DNA of 64,000 nucleotides from Pseudomaricurvus sp033283335 (GCA_033283335.1 JAWMQP010000003.1:372001-436000), one strand, 5' to 3'; shown: positions 33,838-42,130, counted from the first letter of the stretch. A program made the numbers and translations. Notes: generated by a model from the letters alone, not told the origin.

Positions 33838-34221
33838 ATGCGTTTACTGCACACCATGTTACGGGTCGGCGATTTAAAGGCCTCCATTCATTTTTACGCC
33901 GATGTCATGGGTATGACACTGCTGCGCCAGCACGATTACCCCGAAGGCAAATTCACCCTCGCGTTTCTCGGCTATGGTGATGAGTCGGACAATACCGTGT
34001 TGGAATTGACCCACAACTGGGATACCGAGGCCTATGACCTGGGCACCGGTTACGGCCATATTGCCATTGAAGTGGATGATGTCTACGCCGCCTGTGACAA
34101 AATCCGTGCGGCGGGTGGCAAGGTTGTGCGTGAACCTGGGCCGATGATGCATGGCTCCACGGTGCTGGCGTTTGTTGAGGACCCGGATGGTTATAAAATC
34201 GAGTTGTTAGGAGCCAAGTAA
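33838..34221 (+). CDS. gloA: Lactoylglutathione lyase (glyoxalase I)
   Basis: A 127-residue VOC-fold enzyme converting the methylglyoxal-glutathione adduct to lactoylglutathione. Motifs HTMLRVGDLKASIHFY, LELTHNWDT, YGHIAIEVDD and FVEDPDGYKIEL carry the metal ligands His, Glu, His, Glu. ATG at 33838 gives the exact family N-terminus. It sits between the SafE-like gene and the CNB protein, where hemN/anr are found in Pseudomonas. Confidence 0.95.
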   Translation: MRLLHTMLRVGDLKASIHFYADVMGMTLLRQHDYPEGKFTLAFLGYGDESDNTVLELTHNWDTEAYDLGTGYGHIAIEVDDVYAACDKIRAAGGKVVREPGPMMHGSTVLAFVEDPDGYKIELLGAK

Positions 34222-34267
34222 TCTACTCACAGCGGGAGCAACTTTGACTACCCTTGTCTAAGCTAAA

Positions 34268-34292
34268 AGAGGTACTGCTTATGCAGTCCTCT
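34268..34292 (+). other. Hairpin downstream of gloA
   Basis: AGAGG-T-ACTGC (34268-34278) and GCAGTCCTCT (34283-34292) form a 10-pair stem with one bulged T and a TTAT loop. There is no T run, so termination is not assured. Confidence 0.4.
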
Positions 34293-34306
34293 ACAAGGTG
34301 CATTGC

Positions 34307-34362
34307 ATGAACTCTGTTTCATGAACATCGTCGAATGAACATTGTTGCATAAACATTGTGTG
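34307..34362 (+). repeat. Four 14-bp degenerate tandem repeats
   Basis: Units: ATGAACTCTGTTTC, ATGAACATCGTCGA, ATGAACATTGTTGC, ATAAACATTGTGTG (34307-34362). They fill the gap between gloA and the CNB-domain gene, ending 38 bases before its start codon. Might be an array of protein-binding sites or a small slippage product. Confidence 0.7.
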
Positions 34363-34400
34363 GGTGGGCGAAGCCAAACCTCGCTCAGGGGGTAGTCATT

Positions 34401-34925
34401 ATGTCAGAGCATGTCCCCAGAGAGCCGCTGCTTGAAGTGGAAAAGGTTCTGCCGATTCTGGATAAAATTTCGATCTTTGGCGGCTTGTCCGAGCCCCAGC
34501 TCTATCAGATCTTCCAGCGGCTAAAATTGGTGCATTACCTACCGGGTGAAACCATTTTCTGTGAAGGCGATGATGCGTCCTATATCTATATTGTCGAATC
34601 GGGTCGGGTGGATCTGGTGTTTGATGTGGGAGGCCAGCCGAGGCTGAAAGCGGAGCTGTTGCCTGGCACCTGCTTTGGGGAGACGTCGGTAATTGGTATC
34701 CAGCCGCATTCCGCCACCACCATCGCCATGGAAAAAACCGATTTACTGGTGCTGTCCGGCGAGGCGCTTGACGATCTTTACCGGTCGGATAAAGAGCTGT
34801 TTTCCATGTTGATCATGAACATTGCGCGGGAATCCTGTCGCCGCCTGTGTAAAACCAACCGGCAATTGCGCAACTATCTGGTGCGCTACCCCCAGGCTGT
34901 GGGGGATGGTATCCGGGGCTACTAA
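34401..34925 (+). CDS. Cyclic-nucleotide-binding-fold protein without DNA-binding domain
   Basis: A 174-residue protein. Residues about 20-140 form a Crp/Fnr-type beta-roll (FGGLSEPQLYQIFQRL, YLPGETIFCEGDDASYIYIVESGRVDLV, LLPGTCFGETSVIG). The phosphate-binding cassette FGETSVIG lacks the canonical R-A of cAMP binders. The C-terminus is helical and basic (ESCRRLCKTNRQLRNYLVRY) but there is no HTH and no N-terminal FNR Cys cluster. AGGGGG lies about 10 bases before ATG 34401. A terminator follows directly. Ligand unknown. Confidence 0.8.
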   Translation: MSEHVPREPLLEVEKVLPILDKISIFGGLSEPQLYQIFQRLKLVHYLPGETIFCEGDDASYIYIVESGRVDLVFDVGGQPRLKAELLPGTCFGETSVIGIQPHSATTIAMEKTDLLVLSGEALDDLYRSDKELFSMLIMNIARESCRRLCKTNRQLRNYLVRYPQAVGDGIRGY

Positions 34926-34930
34926 CCCCT

Positions 34931-34957
34931 GCCAGTCACCCACGGTGGCTGGCTTTT
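34931..34957 (+). terminator. Rho-independent terminator after the CNB protein
   Basis: GCCAGTCACC (34931-34940), CAC, GGTGGCTGGC (34944-34953), then TTTT. Nine of ten pairs match, with one mismatch. Confidence 0.75.
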
Positions 34958-35107
34958 CCCATGTCTCAGGCTGTGTTGCCTGGTGTCTGGCCCCGTTATT
35001 GCTTCCTATTATTGCTTATTGGAATAACGGGCGCCTGCTTGGAGCACTGGTCTCAATCTGCTAGTATCCCCGCCTTTTGCACATTATCCCGTCCCAGCGA
35101 GATTTTC

Positions 35108-36673
35108 ATGTTTAAACTGATCACTTCCAACCACAATAACGTCAAAAATGACGTCTTGTCGGGCTTTACCGTAGCCCTGGCGCTGGTGCCAGAAGCGGTG
35201 GCCTTTGCCTTTGTGGCCGGCGTAGAACCCATGATCGGTCTCTACGCGGCGTTTATGATGGGTCTGCTGACCTCCATCTTTGGTGGTCGACCTGGCATGA
35301 TTTCCGGTGCCACCGGCGCCACGGCCGTGGTCATGGTTTCCCTGGTGGCCATGCACGGCGTACAGTATTTGTTTGCCGCGGTGGTGCTGGCTGGGTTGAT
35401 CCAGATCGTGGCCGGGTTGCTGAAACTGGGTAAGTTTATCCGTATGGTGCCGCACCCGGTGATGCTCGGGTTTGTCAACGGTTTGGCGATTGTGATTTTT
35501 CTGGCCCAGCTGGGGCAATTCAAGGTTGAGACCAGTGACGGGGTTATGAGCTGGATGCAGGGCGAGATGCTCTACACCATGGGCATTCTGATCTTTGTCA
35601 CCATGATGATCATGCACTTCTTGCCAAAATTCACCACCGCCGTACCGTCGGGACTGGTTGCCATTGTGGTAGTGACGCTGGCGGTGATTGGCCTGGACCT
35701 GGAAGCGCGTACAGTCATTGATTATGTGCGCGATATGTTGCCGGCCGATCAGGCGGCTACTGCGACCCTCAAGGGAGAACTGCCCAGTTTTGCAATTCCC
35801 ATGGTGCCCTTTACCCTGGAGACCTTGTGGATCATTTTGCCGTATTCTTTCGTGATTGCGGCCATTGGCCTGATCGAATCCCTGTTGACCCTGACTCTGA
35901 TTGATGAACTCACCGATACCCGTGGACGTGGCAACCGCGAGTGCATTGGCCAGGGTATTGCCAATACCACCAATGGATTTTTTGGCGGCATGGGCGGTTG
36001 TGCCATGATCGGCCAGTCCATGATCAATATCAATTCCGGCGGTCGCGGTCGCCTGTCGGGCATTACCGCTGCCCTCGTACTGTTGGGGTTCATCCTGTTC
36101 GGCGCCAATTACATTGAAATGATTCCGCTGGGCGCTCTGGTGGGGATCATGTTCATGGTGGTGCTGGGGACGTTTGAGTGGTCTTCGTTCCGGATTATGC
36201 GCAAAGTGCCCTTCACTGATGCGTTTGTGATTATCCTGGTGTCGGGTGTCACCGTGGTCTTTGATCTGGCCATTGCGGTAATTGTCGGGGTGATTGTGTC
36301 GGCTCTGGTGTTTGCCTGGAAGCACGCCCAACATATTCAGGCGGATATCTACATCGACGAAAAAGGGCAGAAAGTCTACGATCTGCGCGGACCGGTGTTC
36401 TTCGGTTCCGTGTCGAACTTTAAAGAGTTGTTTGATATAAAAAATGACCCGGAGCATGTGGTCATCGAATTTCGTCGCTCCCGCATCAGCGATCACTCGG
36501 GCATCGAAGCCTTGGACGCCCTGGCTGAAAAATACAAGGCCAATGGTACGACGTTACACCTGCGACACCTGAGCCCCGAATGCCGCAAATTGCTCAGTAA
36601 AGCGGGTGATCTGTGTGAAGTTAACGTTGTCGAAGACCCGAGTTATCGCGTCGCTTCCGACGTTCTGGGCTAA
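35108..36673 (+). CDS. SulP-family anion transporter with STAS domain
   Basis: A 521-residue inner-membrane transporter with about 12-14 helices followed by a cytoplasmic STAS domain (about 430-521; YDLRGPVFFGSVSNFKELF, EFRRSRISDHSGIEALDAL). SulP motifs FTVALALVPEAVAFAFVAG and FGGMGGCAMIGQSMININSGGRGR are intact. Members import sulfate or bicarbonate, often with Na+; substrate cannot be fixed. I choose ATG at 35108 (MFKLITSNHNNVKND). An upstream in-frame extension exists but is not SulP-like. Confidence 0.88.
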   Translation: MFKLITSNHNNVKNDVLSGFTVALALVPEAVAFAFVAGVEPMIGLYAAFMMGLLTSIFGGRPGMISGATGATAVVMVSLVAMHGVQYLFAAVVLAGLIQIVAGLLKLGKFIRMVPHPVMLGFVNGLAIVIFLAQLGQFKVETSDGVMSWMQGEMLYTMGILIFVTMMIMHFLPKFTTAVPSGLVAIVVVTLAVIGLDLEARTVIDYVRDMLPADQAATATLKGELPSFAIPMVPFTLETLWIILPYSFVIAAIGLIESLLTLTLIDELTDTRGRGNRECIGQGIANTTNGFFGGMGGCAMIGQSMININSGGRGRLSGITAALVLLGFILFGANYIEMIPLGALVGIMFMVVLGTFEWSSFRIMRKVPFTDAFVIILVSGVTVVFDLAIAVIVGVIVSALVFAWKHAQHIQADIYIDEKGQKVYDLRGPVFFGSVSNFKELFDIKNDPEHVVIEFRRSRISDHSGIEALDALAEKYKANGTTLHLRHLSPECRKLLSKAGDLCEVNVVEDPSYRVASDVLG

Positions 36674-36692
36674 TCCGCCAGGCCAATTGTTG

Positions 36693-36720
36693 CGGGTGGC
36701 GAATTCATATTCGCCACCCG
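36693..36720 (+). other. Long perfect hairpin after the SulP gene
   Basis: CGGGTGGCGAAT (36693-36704) and ATTCGCCACCCG (36709-36720) form a perfect 12-pair stem with a TCAT loop, 20 bases past the stop codon. There is no T run on either side, so it is a strong RNA 3'-end structure or a repeat element more than a classic terminator. Confidence 0.6.
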
Positions 36721-36782
36721 TGTAAGGCACCCTCCCGTTAGAGTTTTATACGCTTAAAGCTTCTGTGCCAGCCCTGCCGAAC

Positions 36783-36788
36783 TATAAT
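36783..36788 (+). promoter_or_regulatory. Candidate -10 element for the YbaK-type gene
   Basis: A perfect TATAAT at 36783-36788, about 40 bases before the start codon. No good -35 is evident. Confidence 0.4.
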
Positions 36789-36827
36789 TAGAGTGTTGGC
36801 TCACAGTCGAGCACTGGAGGTATGGCG

Positions 36828-37325
36828 ATGAACTTTCTACCCACCGAAACCTATTTGGCGGAGCATCAGTTAAAGTTTGATACGCTGGTGCACCCTCAAT
36901 CTGCTACGGCCATGCAAAGCGCGCACTCGGCTCATGTCTCTCCTTCACAGCTGGTGAAGTCGGTGATTTTGTGGGATGGGGAGCAGTTTCTTATGTGTCT
37001 TTTACCGGCCTCTCACATGCTGGTATTGAGCTGGGTTGACCATGAGACCGGACGCAAGCATCGACTGGCCACAGAAGAAGAGGTCAATAAATTGATGAAG
37101 GGCTGCGAGCCCGGTGCGGTACCGGCTCTGGGGCAGGCGTTTGATATTCCGGTGATCTGGGATCGCTGTCTCGATAATCTGGAGGATGCCTATTTTGAAG
37201 CGGGTGATCACAAGCGCCTGATTCATATGAAGGCTGACGATTACCTGGCGCTGCTGGACGATGAGCGTTCCATGACCTTCAGTTGTACCCCGGACAGCAT
37301 GGAGTATTACCAGTACATCCATTAA
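36828..37325 (+). CDS. YbaK/ProX-type aminoacyl-tRNA deacylase domain protein
   Basis: A 165-residue protein of the YbaK/EbsC/PrdX family, which hydrolyses mischarged tRNAs (Cys-tRNAPro, Ala-tRNAPro). Visible conserved parts are VSPSQLVKSVILWDGEQFLM, with the catalytic-type Lys, and the GCEPGAVPALGQAF glycine loop. I choose ATG at 36828 because GGAGG (36816-36820) is 7 bases upstream; the ATG at 36822 is too close to it. Cytoplasmic, likely single-gene unit. Confidence 0.85.
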   Translation: MNFLPTETYLAEHQLKFDTLVHPQSATAMQSAHSAHVSPSQLVKSVILWDGEQFLMCLLPASHMLVLSWVDHETGRKHRLATEEEVNKLMKGCEPGAVPALGQAFDIPVIWDRCLDNLEDAYFEAGDHKRLIHMKADDYLALLDDERSMTFSCTPDSMEYYQYIH

Positions 37326-37489
37326 GGCCATCAATACGGCTGACACGGCAGCCGGCTGGAACTTTTGTCTGAAGAATTCTGACTGACTAGGTTGGAAGGT
37401 GCTGTTGTCCATTGTCGGTTAGGAGGTGCGTCCGCAGCCGCTCATGTTAGACTGTCCCCCAAAGGAATCTGGGGGAGAGGCGCACACAC

Positions 37490-38917
37490 ATGAAGACCTT
37501 GTACTGGCACGACTACGAAACCTGGGGCGAAGTCCCGGCCAAGGACCGACCTTCACAGTTTGCCGGTATTCGCACCGACGAAGAGTTGAATATCATTGGC
37601 TCTCCTCTGGTCGCCTATTGCCAACCTACAGCGGATGTTCTGCCCAAACCGGAAGCCTGCCTGATTACTGGCATTACCCCGCAAAAAGCCCTGGCCGAGG
37701 GATTGCCCGAGCCTCAGTTTATGGCCGCAATTCACGCCGAGCTCTCCATGCCAGGTACTTGTGGCGTTGGCTATAATACTCTCCGGTTTGATGATGAAGT
37801 CACCCGTTACGGACTCTACCGAAACTTCTACGATCCCTATGAGCGCGAATGGCGCAATGGCAACTCGCGCTGGGACATCATTGACATGGTGCGTTTGACT
37901 CGAGCGCTGCGACCGGATGGTATTGAATGGCCCAACCATGAAGATGGCAAGCCCAGCTTTAAACTGGAGCATCTGACCCAAGCCAATGGCATCGGGCACG
38001 AAGCCGCACACGATGCGCTTTCCGATGTGCATGCCACCATTGCCATGGCACGCCTGATCAAACAAAAACAGCCCGCGCTCTACGATCACATTTACCAACT
38101 GCGGCAGAAACGCAAGGTGGCCGAGTTGATTGATCTGGTCAATCGCAAGCCGCTACTGCACATTTCCTCTATGTTTCCCAGTGAAAATGGTTGCGCTGCG
38201 ATTGTCGCGCCCCTGGCGATGCACCCGGTCAACAAAAATGCAGTTATTGTCTGTAATCTGTCGGTAAATCCCGAACCATTGATAAAGCTCTCGGCCGAAC
38301 AGATTGCGGAAAAACTTTACACCCGCTCAGAGGATTTGCCCGAGGGCGAAGAGCGAATACCGTTAAAGCTGGTGCATCTGAATAAGTGTCCGGTTTTGAC
38401 CACGGTGAAACTGCTGGACACCGCGGCGGCTCAGCGACTGAATATTGATAAGGCCCAGTGCGAGCAATATTGGCAGCAGTTGCGGTCTGTCGATTTAAAG
38501 AAAAAATTGCAGCAGGTGTTCGACAGCAGGAGCTTTGACGTTTCGCCGGATCCGGAGCAGCAACTCTACAATGGTTTTCTCAAGGAGGGCGATAAGTTGA
38601 CCTGTGAGCGGGTTCGCCGGGCAGGAGAAAAACAATTTCTGGAAGACAGCTTTGCTTTTGAGGACGAGCGTCTGGCACCCATGTTGCTACGCTACCGGGC
38701 TCGCCATTTTCCGCAAACTTTAACGGAACTGGAGCGTCAGGAGTGGGAGCAATGGCGTCATTCCTGGCTGACCAACCCCGCGGCAGGTGCAGGCATTACC
38801 TTGCCAGAGTTGTATGAGCGAATTAACACGTTGCGTCAGGAAAACTCACTGAGTGGAAAGCAATGCCAGATTTTGGCGGACCTTGAAAGCTACGCACAAA
38901 ATTTGCTGACAGATTAA
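37490..38917 (+). CDS. sbcB: Exodeoxyribonuclease I
   Basis: A 475-residue 3'-5' single-strand DNA exonuclease of mismatch repair and recombination. DEDDh motifs: HDYETWGEVPAKDRPSQFAG holds Asp8/Glu10; then GYNTLRFDDEVTRYGLYRNF, and HDALSDVHATIAMA for Exo III. The length and the SH3-like and C-terminal helical domains match E. coli ExoI (475). ATG 37490, preceded by GGGGGAGAGG. Confidence 0.96.
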   Translation: MKTLYWHDYETWGEVPAKDRPSQFAGIRTDEELNIIGSPLVAYCQPTADVLPKPEACLITGITPQKALAEGLPEPQFMAAIHAELSMPGTCGVGYNTLRFDDEVTRYGLYRNFYDPYEREWRNGNSRWDIIDMVRLTRALRPDGIEWPNHEDGKPSFKLEHLTQANGIGHEAAHDALSDVHATIAMARLIKQKQPALYDHIYQLRQKRKVAELIDLVNRKPLLHISSMFPSENGCAAIVAPLAMHPVNKNAVIVCNLSVNPEPLIKLSAEQIAEKLYTRSEDLPEGEERIPLKLVHLNKCPVLTTVKLLDTAAAQRLNIDKAQCEQYWQQLRSVDLKKKLQQVFDSRSFDVSPDPEQQLYNGFLKEGDKLTCERVRRAGEKQFLEDSFAFEDERLAPMLLRYRARHFPQTLTELERQEWEQWRHSWLTNPAAGAGITLPELYERINTLRQENSLSGKQCQILADLESYAQNLLTD

Positions 38918-39233
38918 CGTTATAGGGCTTTTTATAATCCTTTTGCAGCGATATTGCTGACGTTGACTATACTCCTTACACAATAAATGGTGGCATTTAT
39001 AGGTTGTATGGAGTTAATCGCATGATCTGTTTTTCTGCGTGTTGCCAGAGTTTATTCTTGCGGTCGTCTCTTGCCACGACTCTATCTATTTGCAGCCTTA
39101 TCCTGCGTCAAAAAACTCTTATGAACACCGCCGGGTGTTCTGTTCAAGCTCAACGTCCGTTCAACTTGTCAGGTTACCTGATTTGCGCGGGAACACAGCG
39201 CATGAGTCATTCTGCTGCGAGGATTTTCCCGTC
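38918..39233 (+). other. Gap upstream of the glutaminase gene
   Basis: 316 bases without a supported gene. The glutaminase frame stays open back to 39039 but this part has no conserved content or ribosome site and I do not include it. AT-rich patches with TATACT (about 38968) and TTTATAGGTTGTATGG suggest the promoter lies here. Confidence 0.4.
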
Positions 39234-40280
39234 ATGTTAGCGCCCGCCACGCTCCAGTTACGCCTGTCGTCTGCGCGCTGGTTTTTGATACTGGGTGTGG
39301 CCCTGATTGTGACTTTGGCTGGTCGTTCGGTGCAGGCATTGCCGGACGATAAAACCATCCAGGCTGCCATCGACAAAGCCCTTGCGGATTACAAAAGCCT
39401 GCAAGAAGGAGCTAATGCGGATTATATTCCCGCGCTTGCCAAGGTGGATCCCAATGTCTATGGCATTGCTTTGGTCACCGCCGATGGGCGTTTTTTCAGC
39501 GCCGGAGATTTAAACACGGAAGTTTCCATTCAATCCATCTCCAAGGTGTTTACCATGGCCAAGGTCATGGAGGAATCGGGTCCGATGTCGATCTTCAACA
39601 ACATGGGAGTGGATGCGACCGGGCAGGTGTTTAACTCGATCGTGGCGATAGAGCAGCATCAGGGCGCGGAAATGAATCCGCTGGTCAACCCAGGGGCGAT
39701 TGCTGCCACAGGTATGGTCCGGGGCAGCAGTTATGAGCAAATCTGGAACTCCATTCTGGCCTTTTACAGTGATTTTGCCGGGCGTAAATTGAGTGTGCTG
39801 GGCGACATCTACCAATCCGAGGCGGCAACCAATCAGCGCAACCAGGCGCTGGCAATGTTGATGGCTGCCTATGGGCATATCAAAGGGGATGCCTTGCAGG
39901 CCACAGATATCTATACCCGCCAGTGCTCGGTGGGGGTTAACACAAAGGACCTCGCCACCATGGCGGCCACGCTGGCCAATGGCGGCAAAAATCCGTTGAC
40001 AGGTAAACAGGTTGTGTCCCGGGACCATGTGCCCGAGATCCTGGCCGTGATGGCGACGGCGGGTCTCTACGATGACTCTGGCAAGTGGCTCTATCGAACC
40101 GGCCTGCCCGCCAAAAGTGGTGTGGGTGGGGGATTGATCGCGGTGTCGCCGGGTAATTTCGGGGTCGCGGTGGTGTCACCACCACTGGATGCGGCTGGCA
40201 ACAGTGTCCGGGCGCAGAAGGCCATAGCCGACATCTCCAATGCCCTGGGGGGAAATCCTTATGACGTTACTCCGCAATAA
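39234..40280 (+). CDS. glsA: Glutaminase (serine-dependent type), exported
   Basis: A 348-residue glutaminase converting glutamine to glutamate and ammonia. Beta-lactamase-like catalytic motifs: SIQSISKVF (Ser-x-x-Lys), NPGAIAATGM, YQSEAATNQRNQALA and SGVGGGLIAVSPG. Unlike E. coli GlsA it begins with a typical signal peptide (basic RLSSARW, hydrophobic FLILGVALIVTLAG, then VQA|LPDD), so it should act in the periplasm. ATG at 39234 has GAGGA 10 bases upstream. gltS, a glutamate importer, lies 2.3 kb downstream on the other strand. Confidence 0.92.
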   Translation: MLAPATLQLRLSSARWFLILGVALIVTLAGRSVQALPDDKTIQAAIDKALADYKSLQEGANADYIPALAKVDPNVYGIALVTADGRFFSAGDLNTEVSIQSISKVFTMAKVMEESGPMSIFNNMGVDATGQVFNSIVAIEQHQGAEMNPLVNPGAIAATGMVRGSSYEQIWNSILAFYSDFAGRKLSVLGDIYQSEAATNQRNQALAMLMAAYGHIKGDALQATDIYTRQCSVGVNTKDLATMAATLANGGKNPLTGKQVVSRDHVPEILAVMATAGLYDDSGKWLYRTGLPAKSGVGGGLIAVSPGNFGVAVVSPPLDAAGNSVRAQKAIADISNALGGNPYDVTPQ

Positions 40281-40345
40281 GCGGGTACGCTTTGGGGCTT
40301 CAGCGTTGCCGGCGGGTAAACGTTGTAGATCGTTAACAAGTAAAC

Positions 40346-40420
40346 CTGTAGTTCGAAAACCCGTAGTTTGAAAACCCGTAGTTTGAAAACCCGTAGTTTG
40401 GCAAGCTGTAGCTCGGGAAA
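40346..40420. repeat. 15-bp tandem repeat, five units
   Basis: Units of 15 bases from 40346 to 40420: CTGTAGTTCGAAAAC, CCGTAGTTTGAAAAC (twice), CCGTAGTTTGGCAAG, CTGTAGCTCGGGAAA. The two middle units are identical. It lies in the gap between glsA and the small membrane protein gene. The minus strand would encode a repeating KLRVF pentapeptide, but with only a TTG start and no ribosome site, so I treat it as noncoding. Confidence 0.85.
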
Positions 40421-40534
40421 ATGCATTAGGTGAACATCAACAACAATGAATAACAACAAGCGCTGTACATTGAATACCCGATTAAAAGGCCATTACACCC
40501 TGTTAACTGACAAACCTGACTGAGAGGTAACACC

Positions 40535-40783
40535 ATGGATATCACTGCGTTAATTATCTTTTTGGCTATTGGAGCTGTTGCAGGTTGGCTGGCTGGTACT
40601 CTGATGGAAGGAGGTGGCTTCGGTCTTCTGGGCAATATCATTGTGGGTATCATCGGCGCTGTGGTCGGTGGGTTCTTATTTGGCCTGTTGGGTATCTCGG
40701 CGGGCGGTTTGATTGGATCGATCATTACGGCAACGGTGGGAGCGGCAGTGCTGCTGTTTATTGTCAAACTCGTGAAAAAATAA
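40535..40783 (+). CDS. GlsB/YeaQ/YmgE-family small membrane protein
   Basis: An 82-residue, three-helix, glycine-rich inner-membrane protein ('transglycosylase-associated' family): AIGAVAGWLAG, GGGFGLLGNIIVGIIGAVVGG, GGLIGSIITATVGA. The family is linked with stress responses but has no defined activity. ACTGAGAGG about 7 bases before the ATG. A hairpin and a terminator follow. Confidence 0.9.
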   Translation: MDITALIIFLAIGAVAGWLAGTLMEGGGFGLLGNIIVGIIGAVVGGFLFGLLGISAGGLIGSIITATVGAAVLLFIVKLVKK

Positions 40784-40787
40784 CGTT

Positions 40788-40811
40788 AACCCTGTCGTCA
40801 TCGACAGGGTT
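40788..40811 (+). other. Hairpin after the YeaQ-type gene
   Basis: AACCCTGTCG (40788-40797), TCAT, CGACAGGGTT (40802-40811): a perfect 10-pair stem starting 5 bases past the stop, just upstream of the true terminator. It has the same TCAT tetraloop as the hairpin at 36693-36720. Confidence 0.6.
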
Positions 40812-40819
40812 GAGAATCG

Positions 40820-40847
40820 AAAAAAGCCGCCCTGCGCGGCTTTTTTT
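40820..40847 (+). terminator. Rho-independent terminator
   Basis: A-run, GCCGC, CCTGC loop, GCGGC, then seven T. It ends transcription from glsA or the YeaQ-type gene before the M48 protease gene. Confidence 0.9.
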
Positions 40848-40909
40848 GTGCCGGGGATTACGCTAGTCTGGGAGTTCATTAAGACTGCGGGTTAGGAAGA
40901 GGGCGCAGA

Positions 40910-41806
40910 ATGAGTGACAAGGAAACCAGTCCGGCCGCACAACCAAACTATTACCGGCCGCCCGAGCAGCATGCCGACGAAGTGCGTAAGATGGTGCTCT
41001 GGTTGTCGATATTTTTTGTTGGCTTGACCCTGTTGGTTGTTGCGATTGTCTTTTATGCGGATCGTCTGGCCCAGCATTTGCCGTTTTCGGCGGAAAAGCG
41101 CTTTGTACGCCCCTATGAGGCCATGGCAGATTTGTGGCAGCAGCAGAACTCGGATGTGGAGGTAGTCGAACGGCAACAAGTCATTGAGGACTATTTGCAA
41201 CACCTGGCCCATCGACTGGCAATAGAGATGCAGTTGCCCGACGATTATGAATTGCAGGTGCATTACCTGGAGTCCGATAGCGTCAACGCCTTCGCCACAT
41301 TAGGTGGCCATATCTTTGTTTTTAAAGGCCTGTTGCAACAGCTGCCGGATGAAAACAGCTTGGCGATGGTGATGGCCCATGAAATTGCGCACATCCAGCA
41401 TCGTGACCCGGCCACGGCGATGGGGCGCGGGCTGGCGTTGCAAATGCTGTACAGTTTTATCAGTGGCGACTATTCCACGTCTGGAGGACTGGTGTTGCAA
41501 AGTGATGAGTTGGGTTTGCTGATGTTCAGTCGTGAACAGGAGAGCGCTGCGGATGTCGCCGCTATCCATGCACTGAGAAGTCGTTATGGGCATGTACAGG
41601 GGTTCGATACTTTGTTCAGGCGATTGCGCGAAGAGACCGATGAGGACAGTCTCGTCAGTGATATCCCCCAATGGCTCTCGTCACACCCGGCACTGCTAAC
41701 CCGAATTCAGAATTTGCAGCAGTTGGCGCAAGACAACCACTGGCCTGAATGGGGTGAGGTGACGCCGATACCGGACGAAGTGATATTGAGTATGAACAGG
41801 CTTTAA
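40910..41806 (+). CDS. M48-family membrane metalloprotease
   Basis: A 298-residue protein with an N-terminal membrane helix (MVLWLSIFFVGLTLLVVAIVFY, about 28-49) and a periplasmic M48 peptidase domain: zinc motif AHEIAHIQHRDP with HExxH, and a third ligand Glu in SREQESAADVAAI. NAFATLGGHIFVFKGLL is the usual substrate-cleft element. Relatives (BepA, LoiP, Oma1) degrade misfolded envelope proteins. Starts at ATG 40910 after GGAAGAGGG. Bidirectional terminator follows. Confidence 0.9.
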   Translation: MSDKETSPAAQPNYYRPPEQHADEVRKMVLWLSIFFVGLTLLVVAIVFYADRLAQHLPFSAEKRFVRPYEAMADLWQQQNSDVEVVERQQVIEDYLQHLAHRLAIEMQLPDDYELQVHYLESDSVNAFATLGGHIFVFKGLLQQLPDENSLAMVMAHEIAHIQHRDPATAMGRGLALQMLYSFISGDYSTSGGLVLQSDELGLLMFSREQESAADVAAIHALRSRYGHVQGFDTLFRRLREETDEDSLVSDIPQWLSSHPALLTRIQNLQQLAQDNHWPEWGEVTPIPDEVILSMNRL

Positions 41807-41838
41807 AGTCTTGTTATCTGATTTTTTCCAATGAGCGC

Positions 41839-41877
41839 GAACAAAAAAGCCAGGCATGTCGCCTGGCTTTTTTGTTC
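41839..41877. terminator. Bidirectional rho-independent terminator
   Basis: GAACAAAAAAGCCAGGC (41839-41855), ATGTC, GCCTGGCTTTTTTGTTC (41861-41877): a perfect 17-base inverted repeat with A and T runs on both sides, between the convergent M48 gene and the TM2 gene pair. Confidence 0.95.
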
Positions 41878-41893
41878 GGCTTGTACGAAACGA

Positions 41894-42118
41894 TCAAGCT
41901 GCTTTGATCATTTTGCCACTTTTGTCTTTGAAATTGCCGCAGACAATAATGATAAAGTCAATCAAGGTCCAGATGCCGAGACCACCGAGGGTCAGTAGCA
42001 TCAGAATGCCGGTACCGATTTTACCGACGTAAAAACGGTGGACACCCAGGGCCCCTAAAAAAAAGCACAGCAGGATAGTCGGCACAAATCCTTTTTCGCT
42101 GATGGCAACATCGTTCAT
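41894..42118 (-). CDS. TM2-domain small membrane protein
   Basis: A 74-residue TM2-fold protein: two helices with the family pattern LLCFFLGALGVHRFYVGKIGTG, quoted as FLGALGVHRFYVGK, then GGLGIWTLIDFIIIV and a short charged tail. AGGAGAAAAACC stands before the ATG. Function of bacterial TM2 proteins is not known. Second of a pair with the next gene (12-base gap). Confidence 0.88.
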   Translation of the reverse strand: MNDVAISEKGFVPTILLCFFLGALGVHRFYVGKIGTGILMLLTLGGLGIWTLIDFIIIVCGNFKDKSGKMIKAA

Positions 42119-42130
42119 GGTTTTTCTCCT

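Noticed and set aside
35084..36496. A 470-codon open frame on the minus strand opposite the SulP gene
   Set aside because: Extremely His/Gln/Asn-rich translation of a membrane-protein antisense strand; no domain or ribosome site.
40346..40420. CRISPR array
   Set aside because: Units are contiguous 15-mers without spacers and there are no cas genes.
40259..40459. Minus-strand frame encoding KLRVF repeats across the 15-bp array
   Set aside because: Only a TTG start, no ribosome site, and the repeats are explained by DNA tandem duplication.
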